Assembly: GCF_016906535.1 (NCBI RefSeq)
Contig: NC_057378.1
Coordinates: 744,001 to 808,000, forward strand
DNA from: Rhizoctonia solani
Lineage: Eukaryota; Basidiomycota; Agaricomycetes; Cantharellales; Ceratobasidiaceae
Length of the DNA stretch: 64,000 nucleotides
Direction: 5' to 3'
Shown here: positions 1 to 12,462 of the stretch, piece by piece
Position numbering within the stretch: position 1 is the stretch's first letter
How the letters are laid out: every line of letters begins with the position of its first letter
Position numbers and translations under genes: made by a program
The notes under the pieces: model-generated
What the model was told of the DNA's origin: nothing
What the model saw: only the letters and a program-made list of their open reading frames with translations
Databases searched by the model: none

Positions 1-64
1 TCTTTGGTGAAAGCCCTGTTCGAGTCTTAGTCCCTAGTGGCCAAAACTCTAACGAAGAACACAC

Positions 65-3000
65 CATGAAAATTCTGCATATGATAGTCTGATAGAGTTT
101 GGCTCAGAGTCTATGCGACAATAGCTACATGACTCACTGTATTGAGATATCTACATGGCTAAAATCAGCTCGGTAGTGCTGTCCAGCCCCAAGTAGACAT
201 ACCTTGGTGTTGAGTAAGACAACCTTGCCTGCTCCCCCACGCCAAACAGGCTCCACACATATCGGACAAACACCCAACTTTCCATTGCCCGAGCCACGCA
301 CGAACCGGGGATTATAGAGATTGAAATGCGCTGCCGAGTTGGGAACCAAACCAGGCATACTAGGCATCGCAGCCCTACCGGACACCGCCCTATCAAAAAT
401 ATGAAGCAATCTATCCTATGGGTTTAGGTATGACTTACCGGTCACCCAATACGAACTTTCTGACCGAGTCCCCCTCTGCAAAGTACGCGGATACGGGGAA
501 TCGACGATACCATTTTGGATACCCTTCGTGAATTGGGAGACTTTCTGGGAAATTCCGACGTATAAATTCGCCGTCTGGGCGATAAACTAACATTTTATTG
601 GGTCGTGGGAGTAAATCGGCAGGGACTTGGTGTTTCGCTGAATCCCCAGTAAAATATAATGTTCCTAATCAGGCAACTATTAAAACTGCTTACTAGACAC
701 GTGATGATCCTCCTCAGACTCTCCTTCCTTTCCAGCCTCGTGGGGTTGACTTTTACGAGACCTCCTTTTCGCCATGGTAGCTCCTAGAGGGATATGAAGA
801 GCGCCATTGCTCCAATTTGTATCCATTGCCCCCTCTGATAGAACATTGGCTGCTTGATTTGGAGCTTGCCCATGGACGTTATGCTTGTTCCTGCTATTTT
901 CTTGGCTGGGCCATTTAAACGACTCGGGGAGAGATTCTTCAGCCGGTTTTGATCCACCTCTTATGCGAGAGCTAGTGCGTCTGGGGACCATGATGTTGGC
1001 TCTTAGTACCTCGTTCGGTCTGACCTTGCTGGTCGCCTCAGCGACTTGTTTCTGGTTGGCTACCTGGCAATCTCCAGACGATGCGAGAGAGAGGGGCAGC
1101 AACAGCACGGGACTGTGATCTTGTAGCCCTTCCGGATCCAAAATCGTTGCGGAAATTGTCCTTAGGCCCGACGTTTAGTCCATCGTTACTATGAGAAAGA
1201 CGAGCCTCAGGTAGACTTACAATCGAACCTACTTTCCTGTTAGTCGCCTCCTTGTCTTTGCCTGGCATCTTGAGTCTCTTTGAAGCCGTTTCATCACGGC
1301 TATTCTCTTCATGAACGCGTTTGGATCTGGAATTCGTGCCGTTTGGATGCTCGCCACTCGCCACTGGCTGACCTTGGCCTACAAGTGAGCCTGGAGACAA
1401 GGACTCAGCCTCCTCATTCCCATCCGACGAAGAAGGGACGGGAAAGGATGGGATCGTTAATGAGCTCGGGTTGACAGCTATAAAGATAGGTTAGTTCACG
1501 TTCCTCAGCCCGATAAAAATTAGGTCTACCTCGTAGCAGTCCAATTTTTTCTTGGAGACCAGCACCTCCAAAATCAGATGCTTCTTCCCCATCTTGGATG
1601 TCGTCTTGGTCATCGTCCCAACTTTCAGCATAGGGAACTTCTTCTTGGTTTTGTTGGTCGACTTGGTGGGCATAACTAAATTCGGGCAAATCTTTATCCC
1701 CAATCGAATCGTACTTGATCATTGGAGATGGCATATCGTATCTCGACGCCAACCGACTCCGTGTCGCTCTACCTTGGCCATGAATCGAATGCATAATAGT
1801 TGGCGAATCAATAATGTCTGGTGAAGGAAATAGGGTGGTATGAGCCGGAGTCGGTAGAATGCTCGCCGTAGAGGGTGTGTCGAATGACGAGGTTAAGCGT
1901 GGGGCCGGGAAAAAGGTCCGAGCTGTTGTACTTGGGTTTGTGTAGCTGATCATGCTAATGGGGTGATTTTCCGCTGTCGATATCGATGGAGTTGATAGGT
2001 TTCTGCGGCTTGATGCTTGATCGACTTCTGTCTCGATAAACTGGGGCGAGAAAAACTGGGGCGGCGATACAAGTGGAGTCGTTGGGTTGGACGTAACACT
2101 GAATGCCTGACTTATACGCTCCTCGGCCGTTGATCCAGGTGCAATCCTTTTAGTTATAGCAGTGCGGCCAGGAGCACCCACGCGTTTCCTTGGAACATGA
2201 ACACGCTTGGATGAATTATAGGCATCTCCTGCATCAATAGTATGTTCTTCGCTCGCATGGCCAGTTTCGAAGCTGGGAACATGCCTAAGAAGTTCGCGAG
2301 GATCGAGCGATCCTGACTTGAAATCCCTTGTGACTCCACCTAATGGTCGACCACCTGTTAATTTGGGCACGGGGACGAGAAAAGGGTCATCATCCAAAGG
2401 CTCGGCAGATGGATAGCAATGAGAAAGCGATGGTAATAATCCAGTTCGAAGGGCTCGCTTGGTAAGTGGTTTGATTGGATCAGCGACGCGCTCGGACCCC
2501 AAGTCAGTATATGTATGCGCAGGACTTGAAGGATAAAAAGAGAACGGAGGAGGGCTTGCTGGAGGCGGAAACATAGAGATACACTTGGGCTTAATCGGGG
2601 AGCCGTTGATCCTATGACAAGGTGGTGAGATAGGCGAAGAAGAGCACATCAGTGGGAGATGTGTTTCGTAGACTTCTGACTCATGATCAATCGATATGCT
2701 AGGATCAGTCTGAACACTCGTATTATGGAACAACTTCCCAACAGGCTCTGGAGTCGACGGCGGTGGAGCCTGAGACGAGTGTATTCCTTTGGATAGGCTG
2801 TAAGACTCAGGATCTACCAAGCTGATTCCCGGCTCGTTTACCTCCCGCTATAAGTTAAAAGGAGCGATTAGCTTGGTATATTTGGTGCTAGTCATCGAAA
2901 GTGGACTAACTTGATATAAGAGAGGCGCAAGAGTAGATGATGGACTTGGCTCAGTGTTTGGTCGCGAAAGGTGATGGTTTCGTCGGACAGGTGACACTCT

Positions 3001-3252
3001 CGACTCTATTACGTAGCTCATAAAGTCCGTGCTCGGATTGTTGTTATAGAACGCTGTACTAAACGGAGTGCTCGCTGCGCTGGGAGACCATCCAACATCG
3101 CGTGCTGGTGATGAAAACACATATGTATCGGGGCTGCGAGTGTTCTCTATGTATGAGGTTGACTTTTTCATACTATCCTCCGCGGTCCGCATGGTTGTAA
3201 ACGAAAGTAATAGTAGTTGGCTGGGACGAGGAGCAAACATTGAAACATGCAT
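65..3252 (-). CDS. Rua1-type zinc-finger transcription regulator (copy A, C-terminus off the left edge)
   Basis: Multi-exon gene read right to left. Exons 3252-2911, 2847-1530, 1477-1221, 1063-694, 664-439, 389-203, 150-138 and 88-65 keep one open phase. Start is the first ATG in the opening frame; a later in-frame ATG is possible. The first ~750 residues are Ser/Pro-rich and low complexity with basic patches. The last exons carry the Rua1 C-terminal zinc-binding module: an LYNPRFVRG motif, CPIC (CxxC), then YHMQ..HG built across two tiny exons. The second CxxC and the WWKHA part lie beyond base 1. Rua1 of Ustilago is a pathway-specific activator; a nuclear DNA-binding role is inferred from that family. 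The last exons match the gene at 7706-11911 in exon size and motif, so the two are paralogues. Target genes are unknown; the adjacent hydrolases are candidates. Confidence 0.8.
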
Positions 3253-3759
3253 GGTTTTAATATCTGAGGCGGAGATCAAAACAAGAATTCGGGATTGACA
3301 TTGCGCACAGACTGCAGCCTCCTTTTAGGATATGGCTATCTCAATTAGGCATGTTATGATGCGACCCACGAGAAGTCACGGGTATTGTGTGGCTACCCTG
3401 ATGCCGAAGGTACTGATTCTGCCCCAATGAGAATTGACAAACAGAACATCCCGACGCTCGGTTCTCGCACATGACACTGCTCCTCTGAGTATGATCGTCG
3501 GCCATACAAATCTTAAGTATTGACGCATTGTAGAATTTACACAGGCATTTTAGTCTTCTTGATCATACCGCGGGCGCGCTAGTTACTATATGCATTCATT
3601 TTAAGCCATAGTGCATATTCAGTAAGTTTACCTCTTCCCTCGTTATTGTGTTCCTTCAGTGTGCCTCTTCATAGGACCATGTTACATCTCTATATCGTAA
3701 GGTTTATAAAGAATGGTGCGGGATACATCAATCAATTCATCAATGTCGCGCCACGTCCT
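3253..3759. other. Intergenic, 5' side of regulator A and 3' side of hydrolase 1
   Basis: About 500 bases between the start of the left regulator and the stop of the first hydrolase. It should hold the regulator's promoter. No coding stretch, repeat or clear TATA box was seen. Confidence 0.5.
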
Positions 3760-5165
3760 TCAAAGCTCCTCATCCAAGAATGCTTCAATCACGTTCGCGC
3801 ACCTCTCCCACCCATCGTCTCTCATCAGATTGTGTCCCGCACCTGGTGCTTTTATCTCAGCAAACCATATCTTCCCCTGTTCCTTTTCCCTTTCATTCTC
3901 CGTCCGAGTGACTCCTGGTACAAATCCATCCTGCTTGCTTGAAACATCCTTAAACCTGAACTTCTTCTCCGTCACCGCGTGCCCAGCAGCGTGAATTCCA
4001 ACGCTAGTAGCTGCATACAAGTGGGCCAGACGTCGCATAATAGGTACGCTGACGAGTTTATCCTGAGCTCCACCTATAGTGAGGAGTGGGGCTCGGGCAT
4101 TGAGCTTCGTGAGCTTTGAGAGGAGACGTTTTCGAGAGACGAACGGGAACATCATTCCGCTTGGCCATGACATGGATTCGAACGGTGACATCTCGGCTTC
4201 GAATTCTTGAACCTAGTCGGAAGCTGTATAAATATATGATGACGCGAAAAGTTATCGATGAATACCTTCCCGATCGGGTAAGTTGGTGAAAAGAACGCGC
4301 GGTGGACTAATCGAGTCGATGAGAGAGGTGAACGAGGGTGATACAAACTGCCAATGACCCAAGTTAGCCCTTGTCCGTGAAAAGTCGATGCACAATCAGA
4401 ACATACTCCCATAGAACGCGGATAGGGAACCAAGGATCAAGGATAAACCAGTTGAGATAAACTCTCCATCTATTAGATGTAGACGAATCAACGTGTTAGT
4501 TAAAAAGCCATGGTTGAACAAGACTTGCCCGCCAAAACTGGGAATTCCGGCCAATACTACCAATTTTCCCACCCCTTCCCCTTTGCCACTGTCAATAACA
4601 TGCTGAGACAGTCCTCCGCCCGAAGAATGCCCAACTAGGGTAGTAGGACCCGCATTAGGATGTCGTTCGCGTATAAACTTGAGGCCCGCGGCAACATCGT
4701 CTGCCAGGACCTGCTTGGGCGTAAAGTATAACGCCCAATATGATGGACGCCATGATCTCCCGTGACCGCGAAGCGACAGCGAGTAGACTGGATGGCCGCG
4801 CTCTGCAAACCGCCTATTAAAGACCACACATGTCGAATGAGTTGTAGATATCTAACAGACCAAGAGTTGAAGAGGGCATACGGGAGAAAGTTCGAATAGC
4901 AATTGGCTGAACCGAATCCGCCATGAAGAAAAAGGACAGGCGATTTCCAGGACTCTTCCGCAGGAGAATCGATTGTCTTGTGGTTGGGCAAAGCGTAGAG
5001 AACTTCGAGATGACCGGCTGGAGTTGACAAATAGTGACGATGAGTACCAGACGGAGGTTTGGGTAGTTTTGGATCGTTTGGATCGGGATTCGGGGGTATC
5101 ACGTATTCGGGGGGGACACTCCAGATTAGTTTGGCCTTTTCGCTGTACCCTCGAGCCATAGCCAT
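3760..5165 (-). CDS. Alpha/beta hydrolase, tandem copy 1
   Basis: Five exons, 5165-4882, 4813-4529, 4469-4407, 4347-4266 and 4212-3760, give 388 residues in one phase. Family hallmarks: an oxyanion strand LFLHGGFGSANCYSNFLP (about residues 77-94), nucleophile elbow GHSSGG, a probable catalytic acid in AGAQDKLVS and the catalytic His in GAGHNLM. No signal peptide is seen, so a cytosolic esterase or lipase-like role is likely; the substrate is unknown. The second intron (4528-4470) begins with GC, not GT; without it the conserved WRVYLNW segment is lost. An almost identical gene with matching exon sizes lies downstream at 6124-7477 in the same orientation, so this is a recent tandem duplication. 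Alternative start: ATG two codons in. Confidence 0.87.
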
Positions 5166-6123
5166 GGTGGATAATTGATCATCAGACTTACATTGTACGG
5201 TTCCTGGTGGTTGACTTGGTCTTGGTCCAAGGAGCGTAATGTAACGTTATATGCAGGACGAGTCAATGATTATCGATTATTACTGGGTAACCCATATCCT
5301 TGAAAAGTTCACCAATATCTTTAGACTGTACTACCCCGTGCGCGAACCAGGAACCACACCACCGGCCACCCTCACTCGGAGATACGACGGGTCGTAAAGC
5401 TCGTTTGATAAAATCCCCGTTTGTCAGGACCAGGAGAACGAGTGATTTACCCCCGAAGAGCTGTCAGAGGGTTATGTCTTGAATCAATTGTTTTTACTCG
5501 GTCTGTATTAGTGTGTTTACTTTGCTTATGATAACTTCAGCTTTGTATATACATGGACCGGCGTTGTAGCCCCGAATTTGAAAGCCCGACTCGCTGACAG
5601 TCGATCTCTTGCAATATGGCCGTTCTTGTTTAAACAGGGTTCATAATAACAGAGCATCAGTGCCACTGAAGCTTAATTCACTGTAATTATCTATACCTGT
5701 AAAACGCCGTGTGAGTGGGTGCTAATTCACAAATCGGAAGAAATAAACTTGAACACGCTCAGGGCCTTACAGATCCAATTAATTTCAGTAATGCCCGAAC
5801 ATCGTTTTCTGTCTTCAAATTCACTTGGCTTGTGGTTGGCCAGTGTCCGTATCTGGATACTTTTTACGTATTATAACTTGTGAGTCATATTGTTTTTGCG
5901 GTGCCTAGTCTTCCTCGAGAATTTATTGCCAACCAGTATTCGACGTTCAGTAGATTGATATTACCATAAATCCGAATTACCGAAACCAAAATTTGATTGA
6001 CGACTGTACAAGTAGCGCCCGAGCACTATACGCATTATCCAGTTCCATACAAAAGCTAACAGGGCTTGGGTGAAGGAAAAGAAACAGAACAAGTAGACGA
6101 AACGAGTTCGAGGCAAGGCTCGA
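5166..6123. other. Intergenic between the two hydrolases
   Basis: About 960 bases. It is AT-richer than its neighbours and should include the promoter of copy 1 and the 3' end of copy 2. No ORF with family resemblance and no repeat was recognised. Confidence 0.5.
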
Positions 6124-7477
6124 TCACTCGTCCAAGAACACATCAATTACCCTCGCACACTTCTCCCACCCATCATCTCTCATCAAGTTATGCCCCGCTC
6201 CTGGCGATTTGATTTCAGCGAACCATACTTTCCCGTTATTTTCGTCTGTCTGGGTAATCCCGGATACGAATCCATCCTGTATATTCGATACATCTGCAAA
6301 CTCGAGTTTCCTCTTGGTTTTGGTTATGCTGCCATATATTCCAATACTGGTAGCCGCATACAAGTGAGCTAGACGCCGCATGATAGGTACACTGACGAGG
6401 GTGTCTTGTGCTCCGGCAATGGTAAGAAGTGGAGTCTTTGAGCCGTGGATGCCAAGATTGTTGAGGACCCGCATGGGCGAGACAAATGGGAACATCATTC
6501 CCATAGGCCATGACATGGATTCAAATGGGGCCATCTCAGCTTCAAACGCCTGGACCTGGGCAAATATTAATATGATTAGGGTAAACAAGATATTTCGAAG
6601 CGTAGCATACCTTCTTGATTGGGTAGTTTGGCGAAAAGAACGCGCGGTGAACGAGTTTAGTGGAAGAGAGTGCTGTGCGAGGGTGGTAGAGACTACCAGG
6701 GGGTGTGAATTAGACCCCACCGATAAGTGAGGGATGAACAATAACGTACTCCCATAATGCTCTAACCAAGAACCACGGATCAAGTATAAGCCAATTTAGG
6801 TATATTCTCCATCTAAATGGTGTCGTGTAAACGAGGTGGACAACGAACTTTCAGACCCACTCACGCTCCGAAGCTGGGAATCCCCGCCAAAACAACCAGC
6901 TTTCTAACTCCCTCTGCCCTACCATTACCAACTATATACTGCGCTAATCCTCCACCAGCTGAATGTCCAACCAAGGTAATAGGGCCTACATTGGCATGTC
7001 GTTTGCGTATGAATTTGAGGGCCGCAATAACATCTTCGGCAAAGACATCCTTGGGGCAAAGTACAAAGTCCAATAGGATGGTCTCCAGGACCTTCCGTGG
7101 CCACGAACTGACAGTGAATAGGCTGGTCGACCACGTTCCGCAAACCACCTAATACTTGTCAGAGTGCCAGTTAGAGTTGTCTAATAAGATAAAACTCACG
7201 GGAGGAAGTTGGAGTAGCAGTTGGCTGAACCGAATCCACCGTGTAGGAAGAGAACGGGTGCCTTCCATGACTCTTCAACTGATGAATCGATTGTCGCATG
7301 GCCGGGCAAAGCGTAAAGTATCTCGAGGTGACCAGCCGGAGTTGACAAGTAATGTCGGCAAGTGCCGATAGGAGGCGTGGGTAACTTGGGGTCGTTTGGG
7401 TCAGGATTCGGGGATATTATGTACTCAGAGGGTACAGTGCGGACAAGCTTGGACCTCACATCATAGCGAGCCGCCAT
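6124..7477 (-). CDS. Alpha/beta hydrolase, tandem copy 2 (one-base frameshift)
   Basis: Exons 7477-7200, 7148-6865, 6812-6750, 6692-6611 and 6555-6124. Exons 3 and 4 have exactly the sizes of copy 1 (63 and 82 nt). Exon 2 is 284 nt against 285 in copy 1, and the reading frame breaks near 7051-7062, where copy 1 reads TTTACGCCCAAG and this copy TTTGCCCCAAG. Adding one C restores the family pattern on both sides: RGHGRSW before the break, FAEDV and GHSAGG after it. The acid (GAQDTLVS) and histidine (GAGHNLM) motifs are intact. Either the assembly dropped one C or the copy is newly broken. Function as for copy 1. The start ATG gives MAARYD, aligning with MARGYS of copy 1; the 5' end lies 228 bp from the divergent regulator B. 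Confidence 0.78.
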
Positions 7478-7705
7478 GATAGCCGGGTCATCTCCCGTCC
7501 CTCGTGGAGGTAAAGCTGTAGCGTAACGGTGGCGATGCCAAGGACTGCTCAGATCTCTCGCGCTTATTTCTATCACGTGATATTGTGTACACACATTTGG
7601 CTTCTGTTTCACGCGGCGCCACACGCACGAGTTGAAGAACGCAACGACGACGGTCCTGCATACAACGCGCGCCCTCGTCCTTGTCCCCGAGCAGAAGATC
7701 GTAAG
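7478..7705. promoter_or_regulatory. Shared divergent promoter of hydrolase 2 and regulator B
   Basis: Only 228 bases separate the two start codons, transcribed away from each other, so control regions must overlap. An open frame continues upstream of the chosen regulator start, so a longer N-terminus (from 7529) cannot be excluded. No TATA box is obvious. Confidence 0.45.
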
Positions 7706-10700
7706 ATGGCTCTAAGAGCGCGATATGGACCCGGCAACCGTGCATGGAGCTACCAGCGGCCTGCGGAAGACGCCGGGGACGGGGCACCGCCGTTGCCGTC
7801 CGCTTTTGGACTGACACTCTCTGCCGACGAACACACGCCGGTGCCCGAGTCGCGGATTGATGCCGATGCTCCCACCCAAACAGCCGCCGACGCTGCTAGG
7901 AATGCAAATGGCTCAGCAAAGGCACGAGCAAAGAACGACGGCGCTTCTGCCGCTCGTGCTGCCCGTGCTGCCAAGGCAAGTGCTGCTCGGAGCGCACGGG
8001 CCTCGGCCGGCGCACAATCAGCAATCTCGGTGGCTGCTGCTTCCATAGACCCGATTTCGCTCCCCGACGGCGATCTGGTCGGGTCCCCGCCACGACAGCC
8101 AAAGCACGTGGTCTATCGCCCACGCATACAACGGCCCCGCAGCGCACTGTCAAGCGTAAGCGGTCGACGCTTGCCCCGGATGTTGTTCATGGGCCAGACG
8201 CGGACCCCGAGGCCGCTCTCCAGCCCCTCGACGATGCCACTCTTCCCCTGGCAGGCGATGAAAATCCCCCCGCCGAACGAACACCTGCCCCCATTCGTGC
8301 TCCTCGCACAAGTGGTGTAAAACGGCCGCGGGTGTCTCAGAAAGGTGAGGAAAACGCAGGAATTGAAGTGGCCGGTTTTTTCTCGCATTCATGCATTACG
8401 TTTCACAGCCACACTGGTGGTTGTGATCCAGTTTATGCATTTTTCCTCCTTTTTTCCTTTGCCAATCCGGCTTTTTTCTTTTAGATTCTGTTTTTTGTAC
8501 GCGACACTCACACTTCTGTCTACTTTTTAGATCTTGATCTCAAGCCACTGCGAGGGGACGAGGGCGATGATGGCAGGCGAACAACATTCGGCTCCACTAC
8601 TAGCGCGCCTGACCCATTCACTGCCCTTTCCGTCGCCGATCTGGTCCCCAGTCAGGACCAAGCTGCCCATGAACAAGTTGATCGTATGTACTTTATCAGT
8701 GTGCGGACAAAGGTACCCTAATGTTTCTGATAGCCACTGCAGCCAACCCGGAGAACCGACACGGCGCCAACTTCCGTCGGCTTCCACCAGGTGTCCCAGT
8801 CCATCGTTATCTGTCTGGCCTTTATCGCCGATACCCTGTGTCGCAAGTGGGTTTACCAAAGGAGGTTCTCGCTGAGGTACCAGACCTCGATACCAGGTAT
8901 GTCGCAATCCTCTTACGACCAAGCGCCCGCCTACTTCCATTTTGATTCGTATCATCCAACATGAATACAATGTTGTTCAAACTGACATCGGATACTCCCA
9001 GTGTTGCTCTACCCCCAACCACCATTCCTAATGCTACGCCGTTCCTCAATCTCTATGCCCCTCGCCGCACACGTGGCATTGGTGCCGATAAACATGGATT
9101 GTGCCCGATATGCGCAGAGCCTCCCAGCAGAGGTGGCCGGGGCAAGGTAATGATGTTGAACATGAAGGTGAGTGTTTGCTACTGTTCTGATGTCATTGCA
9201 CTGGGGTTGCGTCGACCTGGTTACTCTGGGTACTGCGTTGTACAACTACAATTGTTCGGTATTTCATGGGACTCCCCCTGTCCAGGTCATGATCTGCGTC
9301 GCAATTTTAGCTATACAATGCTCTCTACTCCACAAATGTTCAGCTCTCGCCCAATGTTGTTCAGTCCCCTGTTGTACGCCACTCAAACATTGTCCACGTG
9401 ACTTCCCCTTTTACCCCCTGTCCAATACGTCGCGCATACACGATGTATATGCTAACGCACTTCTTCGTTGTATTTGACAGACATCAGCGTTTAGTGAGTA
9501 TAGTGTTCTATATAATACGTGCGAGTGATGTAGCAGGACTGACCTCGTTGCCATGCAGACTATCATATGCAGTATGTTCATGGTAAGATTTCAATTACCT
9601 TATGAGCGTCATACAAACCTATCAACTACCCACCTGCTCCTCCTCGTTTCTCCATCACTCTGGCAACCATCTCACGACTTTCCTTTTTTGCGACCCTCAG
9701 GTCTTTCCCCTAAAACGGGATTACCCTTTTCTCCGCCCATGGCCTTTCGATCGACTCCAAGGAAAACCGTTGGAGCGCGGGAAAAAGCGGCTCTTGAAGA
9801 AGGGCTTTGTCATGCCTGCCAGCGTTGGATCGTTATTGAAGGTGTGAAGGCAGTAGAGGTGTTAGTTCCCGAGATTTATTGGTACGTGATCCACCAGGGC
9901 TCTAAGTATAGACCGAGTTTCATGAGACTTCTTTTCGTTTTTCTGGGATTGAATAGGTGGAAACATGCTTCTACATGCCACAAGTCTCGTATGCTGGATG
10001 GAGAAGGCGACTTTTATGTCGAGGACGCACTCTTCAAGCGTATTGTTCAATGGCAAAGAGATCATCCCGCTGCAACAACCCGAGCAAGTACGACCACGGG
10101 TACCGTGCCGAAAAAGGAGGAGCCTATGGACATTGATCTTCAACCCCCAACTGTAACGAGCTCAAGAACAGGTGCGATGACGCCCATCAGGCCCAACGCG
10201 GACGAGCCAGATAGTTCCCCGCTGAGCTCTCTCGACGGGACCGATGCGTGAGTAGAATGTTTTCTTGTCTAGCTGTTCCTCTGTCTTCCCATCCTGCGGC
10301 TATCCGTCTAATCACACGTGGTGCATTTATCAAAACATATTTAATCTATCCAAATCTGACTGGATATTAATTGATTTCTTACTTTGATAGTACGCGCATT
10401 TCCCCTGCCGGCCGCAAAGCCTCCGCGCCTGCATTACACTATACTCCAACATCTCGAGGGCCATTCGGACCGCCATCTCCCTCGGCTCGTGCCAAGTCTG
10501 CGGACCCCTCGATACCTCCGCCCCCTCCCGGAGTTCCCTTGACTGCCAATCACATCAATACTCCTCAGCTCGCCAACCATGCTCTACCCGGAACTCTTCC
10601 CGGGACTCCTCAGACGACTGCTAGCGCTACCCCAGTCATGCCCGTTGGTGCACTGCCAACTGTCCCAATGGAAACTACAGGTGAGTACGCTGTGTAACAT

Positions 10701-11911
10701 ACGAATTACCTTGTGCTGATTGGTTCTCAGACACTGAAGCCCGGAGTGTTGTTGATTCGGGCGTTGCCCTTAGCCCTCATGATCCATCCAAGTCGATCGA
10801 TGATGGAATGGATGGAGATGCGGAAGCAGAGGGAGAAGATGAGGATGCTGAAGGAGAAGACGATCCTACTGCCACTGCCGAGAGCACTCCTGTGATACCC
10901 CAGTTGCCCGTTTTAACCCCTCTGCCTACGGTGCCGGTGGCCGAAGCCGAACCAGTGCGGTCCGCCGTAGGAGAAACAACCCTGCCCGTGGCTGCTGCGG
11001 AAGACTCATTAACTTCCAGTGCGCCTCAAGAACAAGCACCTGTTGTCCAACAGGACGCAGGTGGCCAGGAGCCTTTAGTCAATATTCCCCAACCTACTAG
11101 CTTGGGCTTGGACACCACCATCAACCCCCCCAATTTGATTCAAAGTTCGGGCGAGCAGGCCGGGGCTCAACAAGAATCGTCCTCTGTACCAACATTGGGT
11201 ACGGAGCCACAGCCGATCGTTACGGAACCTCAAGTTCAGGTTCCCGAGGATGTCCATATGGCAGATGCTTCTATCACCCCAGCGGACGCACCCAAGCCGA
11301 ATCCTACACCGATCCCAGAGTTGCAGACTGCAATTCCCGCCCCGGTTGAAGTTCAACCGATTCCAGAGAATATCCCTCCCGCAGTGCCACAGCAGGAAGT
11401 AGACTCCACCCCCGCTCCTGTCCCCGCCCCTGCTTCCGAGCCCGTCCCTGCCCCCACCGCCACCACCTCTCAAGATACTTCAGTTCCCCAAGCCTCTGCT
11501 CTCACCGAGTCTTCCAGCGTGGATGAGATGGCGATCCCGGCCGTCCCCGCCGAACTTCCAGCTGTTCAGGAAATGGATATGTACACCAACACCGCCACTC
11601 CCAACGAACAAGAGACTGCACCGTTGCTGACCGAGACTGACTTGGCACTTGCCAACACGGACCTCGCTCTCGCTGTCGGAGATATAGGTTTGGTCAGTGG
11701 TCTCGGTGGCGCGGAGATGTCCCTCGTGGGCGAAGAGACTGCGATTCCTGGTGGCGGACTGGAGATCCCCACCGAAAACCTCCAGCCGCTTGCCACTCCC
11801 GTCCCGAGCGAACCTGCCCTCGCCGTCCAGGAGGCCGTGAACAATGCGCCCAATCGCCCTGATACTCCTAATGGTGGAGGGGATGATATGTTTGCATTTT
11901 GGAATGCCTAG
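7706..11911 (+). CDS. Rua1-type zinc-finger transcription regulator (copy B, complete)
   Basis: Ten exons: 7706-8344, 8531-8683, 8734-8896, 9002-9167, 9481-9493, 9559-9582, 9701-9881, 9957-10247, 10391-10680, 10731-11911. Phases close to about 1,033 codons if one base is restored in exon 1, near the GGGTCCCCGCC tract (about 8080-8092). The N-terminus is Ala-rich and basic with a TVKRKRS nuclear-signal-like stretch. The middle holds the Rua1 C-terminal domain: LYAPRRTRG, CPIC, KTSAFNYHMQYVHG assembled from a 13-nt and a 24-nt exon, then CHACQRW and WWKHASTCH, i.e. two zinc-binding units. The last ~550 residues are a Pro/Glu/Thr-rich acidic tail, a plausible activation region. Expected to act as a nuclear DNA-binding regulator by family; targets are unknown. 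Paralogue of the gene at 65-3252. Intron 4 is unusually long (313 bp). Confidence 0.83.
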
Positions 11912-12462
11912 ATAGGTGTCATTTTGGGGTTATTTTGTTCTAAGTCTGGGTGACTGAGTTCTTTGTCCATAGTTGTATGTTCCGCATATTTTTCCCTTTT
12001 TTTTTGTCCTCAACGTTTCTGCGCCTTCGTGTCCGTCTGTGGTGCCCTTTATTTTTCTTGTCGTACATCCCTGGCTAGTTCGTGGCCTTATTTGAGAAGA
12101 ACTACTTCTTGCATGTTTGCTGGTCTATTCTTTTTGTCACTTCCTTACTCACAAACTCTCGCACATTCGCGGGAGTCTTTTGTGTCTTTGGCTTCCCTTT
12201 CTTCCCTATTTGCTTCTTATATATAGGCTACGCGCTTCGTCACACGAACATTAGTAAGGTCTGGTGTTACGAGCGATTGGTCTTTACGTTTTTTTCTACG
12301 TATTTGTACATGTCACTTCTAATGTTGATGTTACGCCGTGATGTCGACTAGAACTTGAGTTCAAGATGAATCTATTGTGAGATTACGATAGCGAAAATGT
12401 GGGGGGCAAATTAATATACAAAAAGATTAACCGCGTAAAGTCTTTTGCAGACCAAAGTACGG
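11912..12462. other. Convergent 3' intergenic region
   Basis: About 550 T-rich bases between the stops of regulator B and the zinc transporter. It fits two converging 3' ends; no gene or repeat is visible. Confidence 0.5.

Noticed and set aside
11075..11473. Gly/Arg-rich minus-strand frame
   Set aside because: Antisense of the Pro-rich tail of regulator B.
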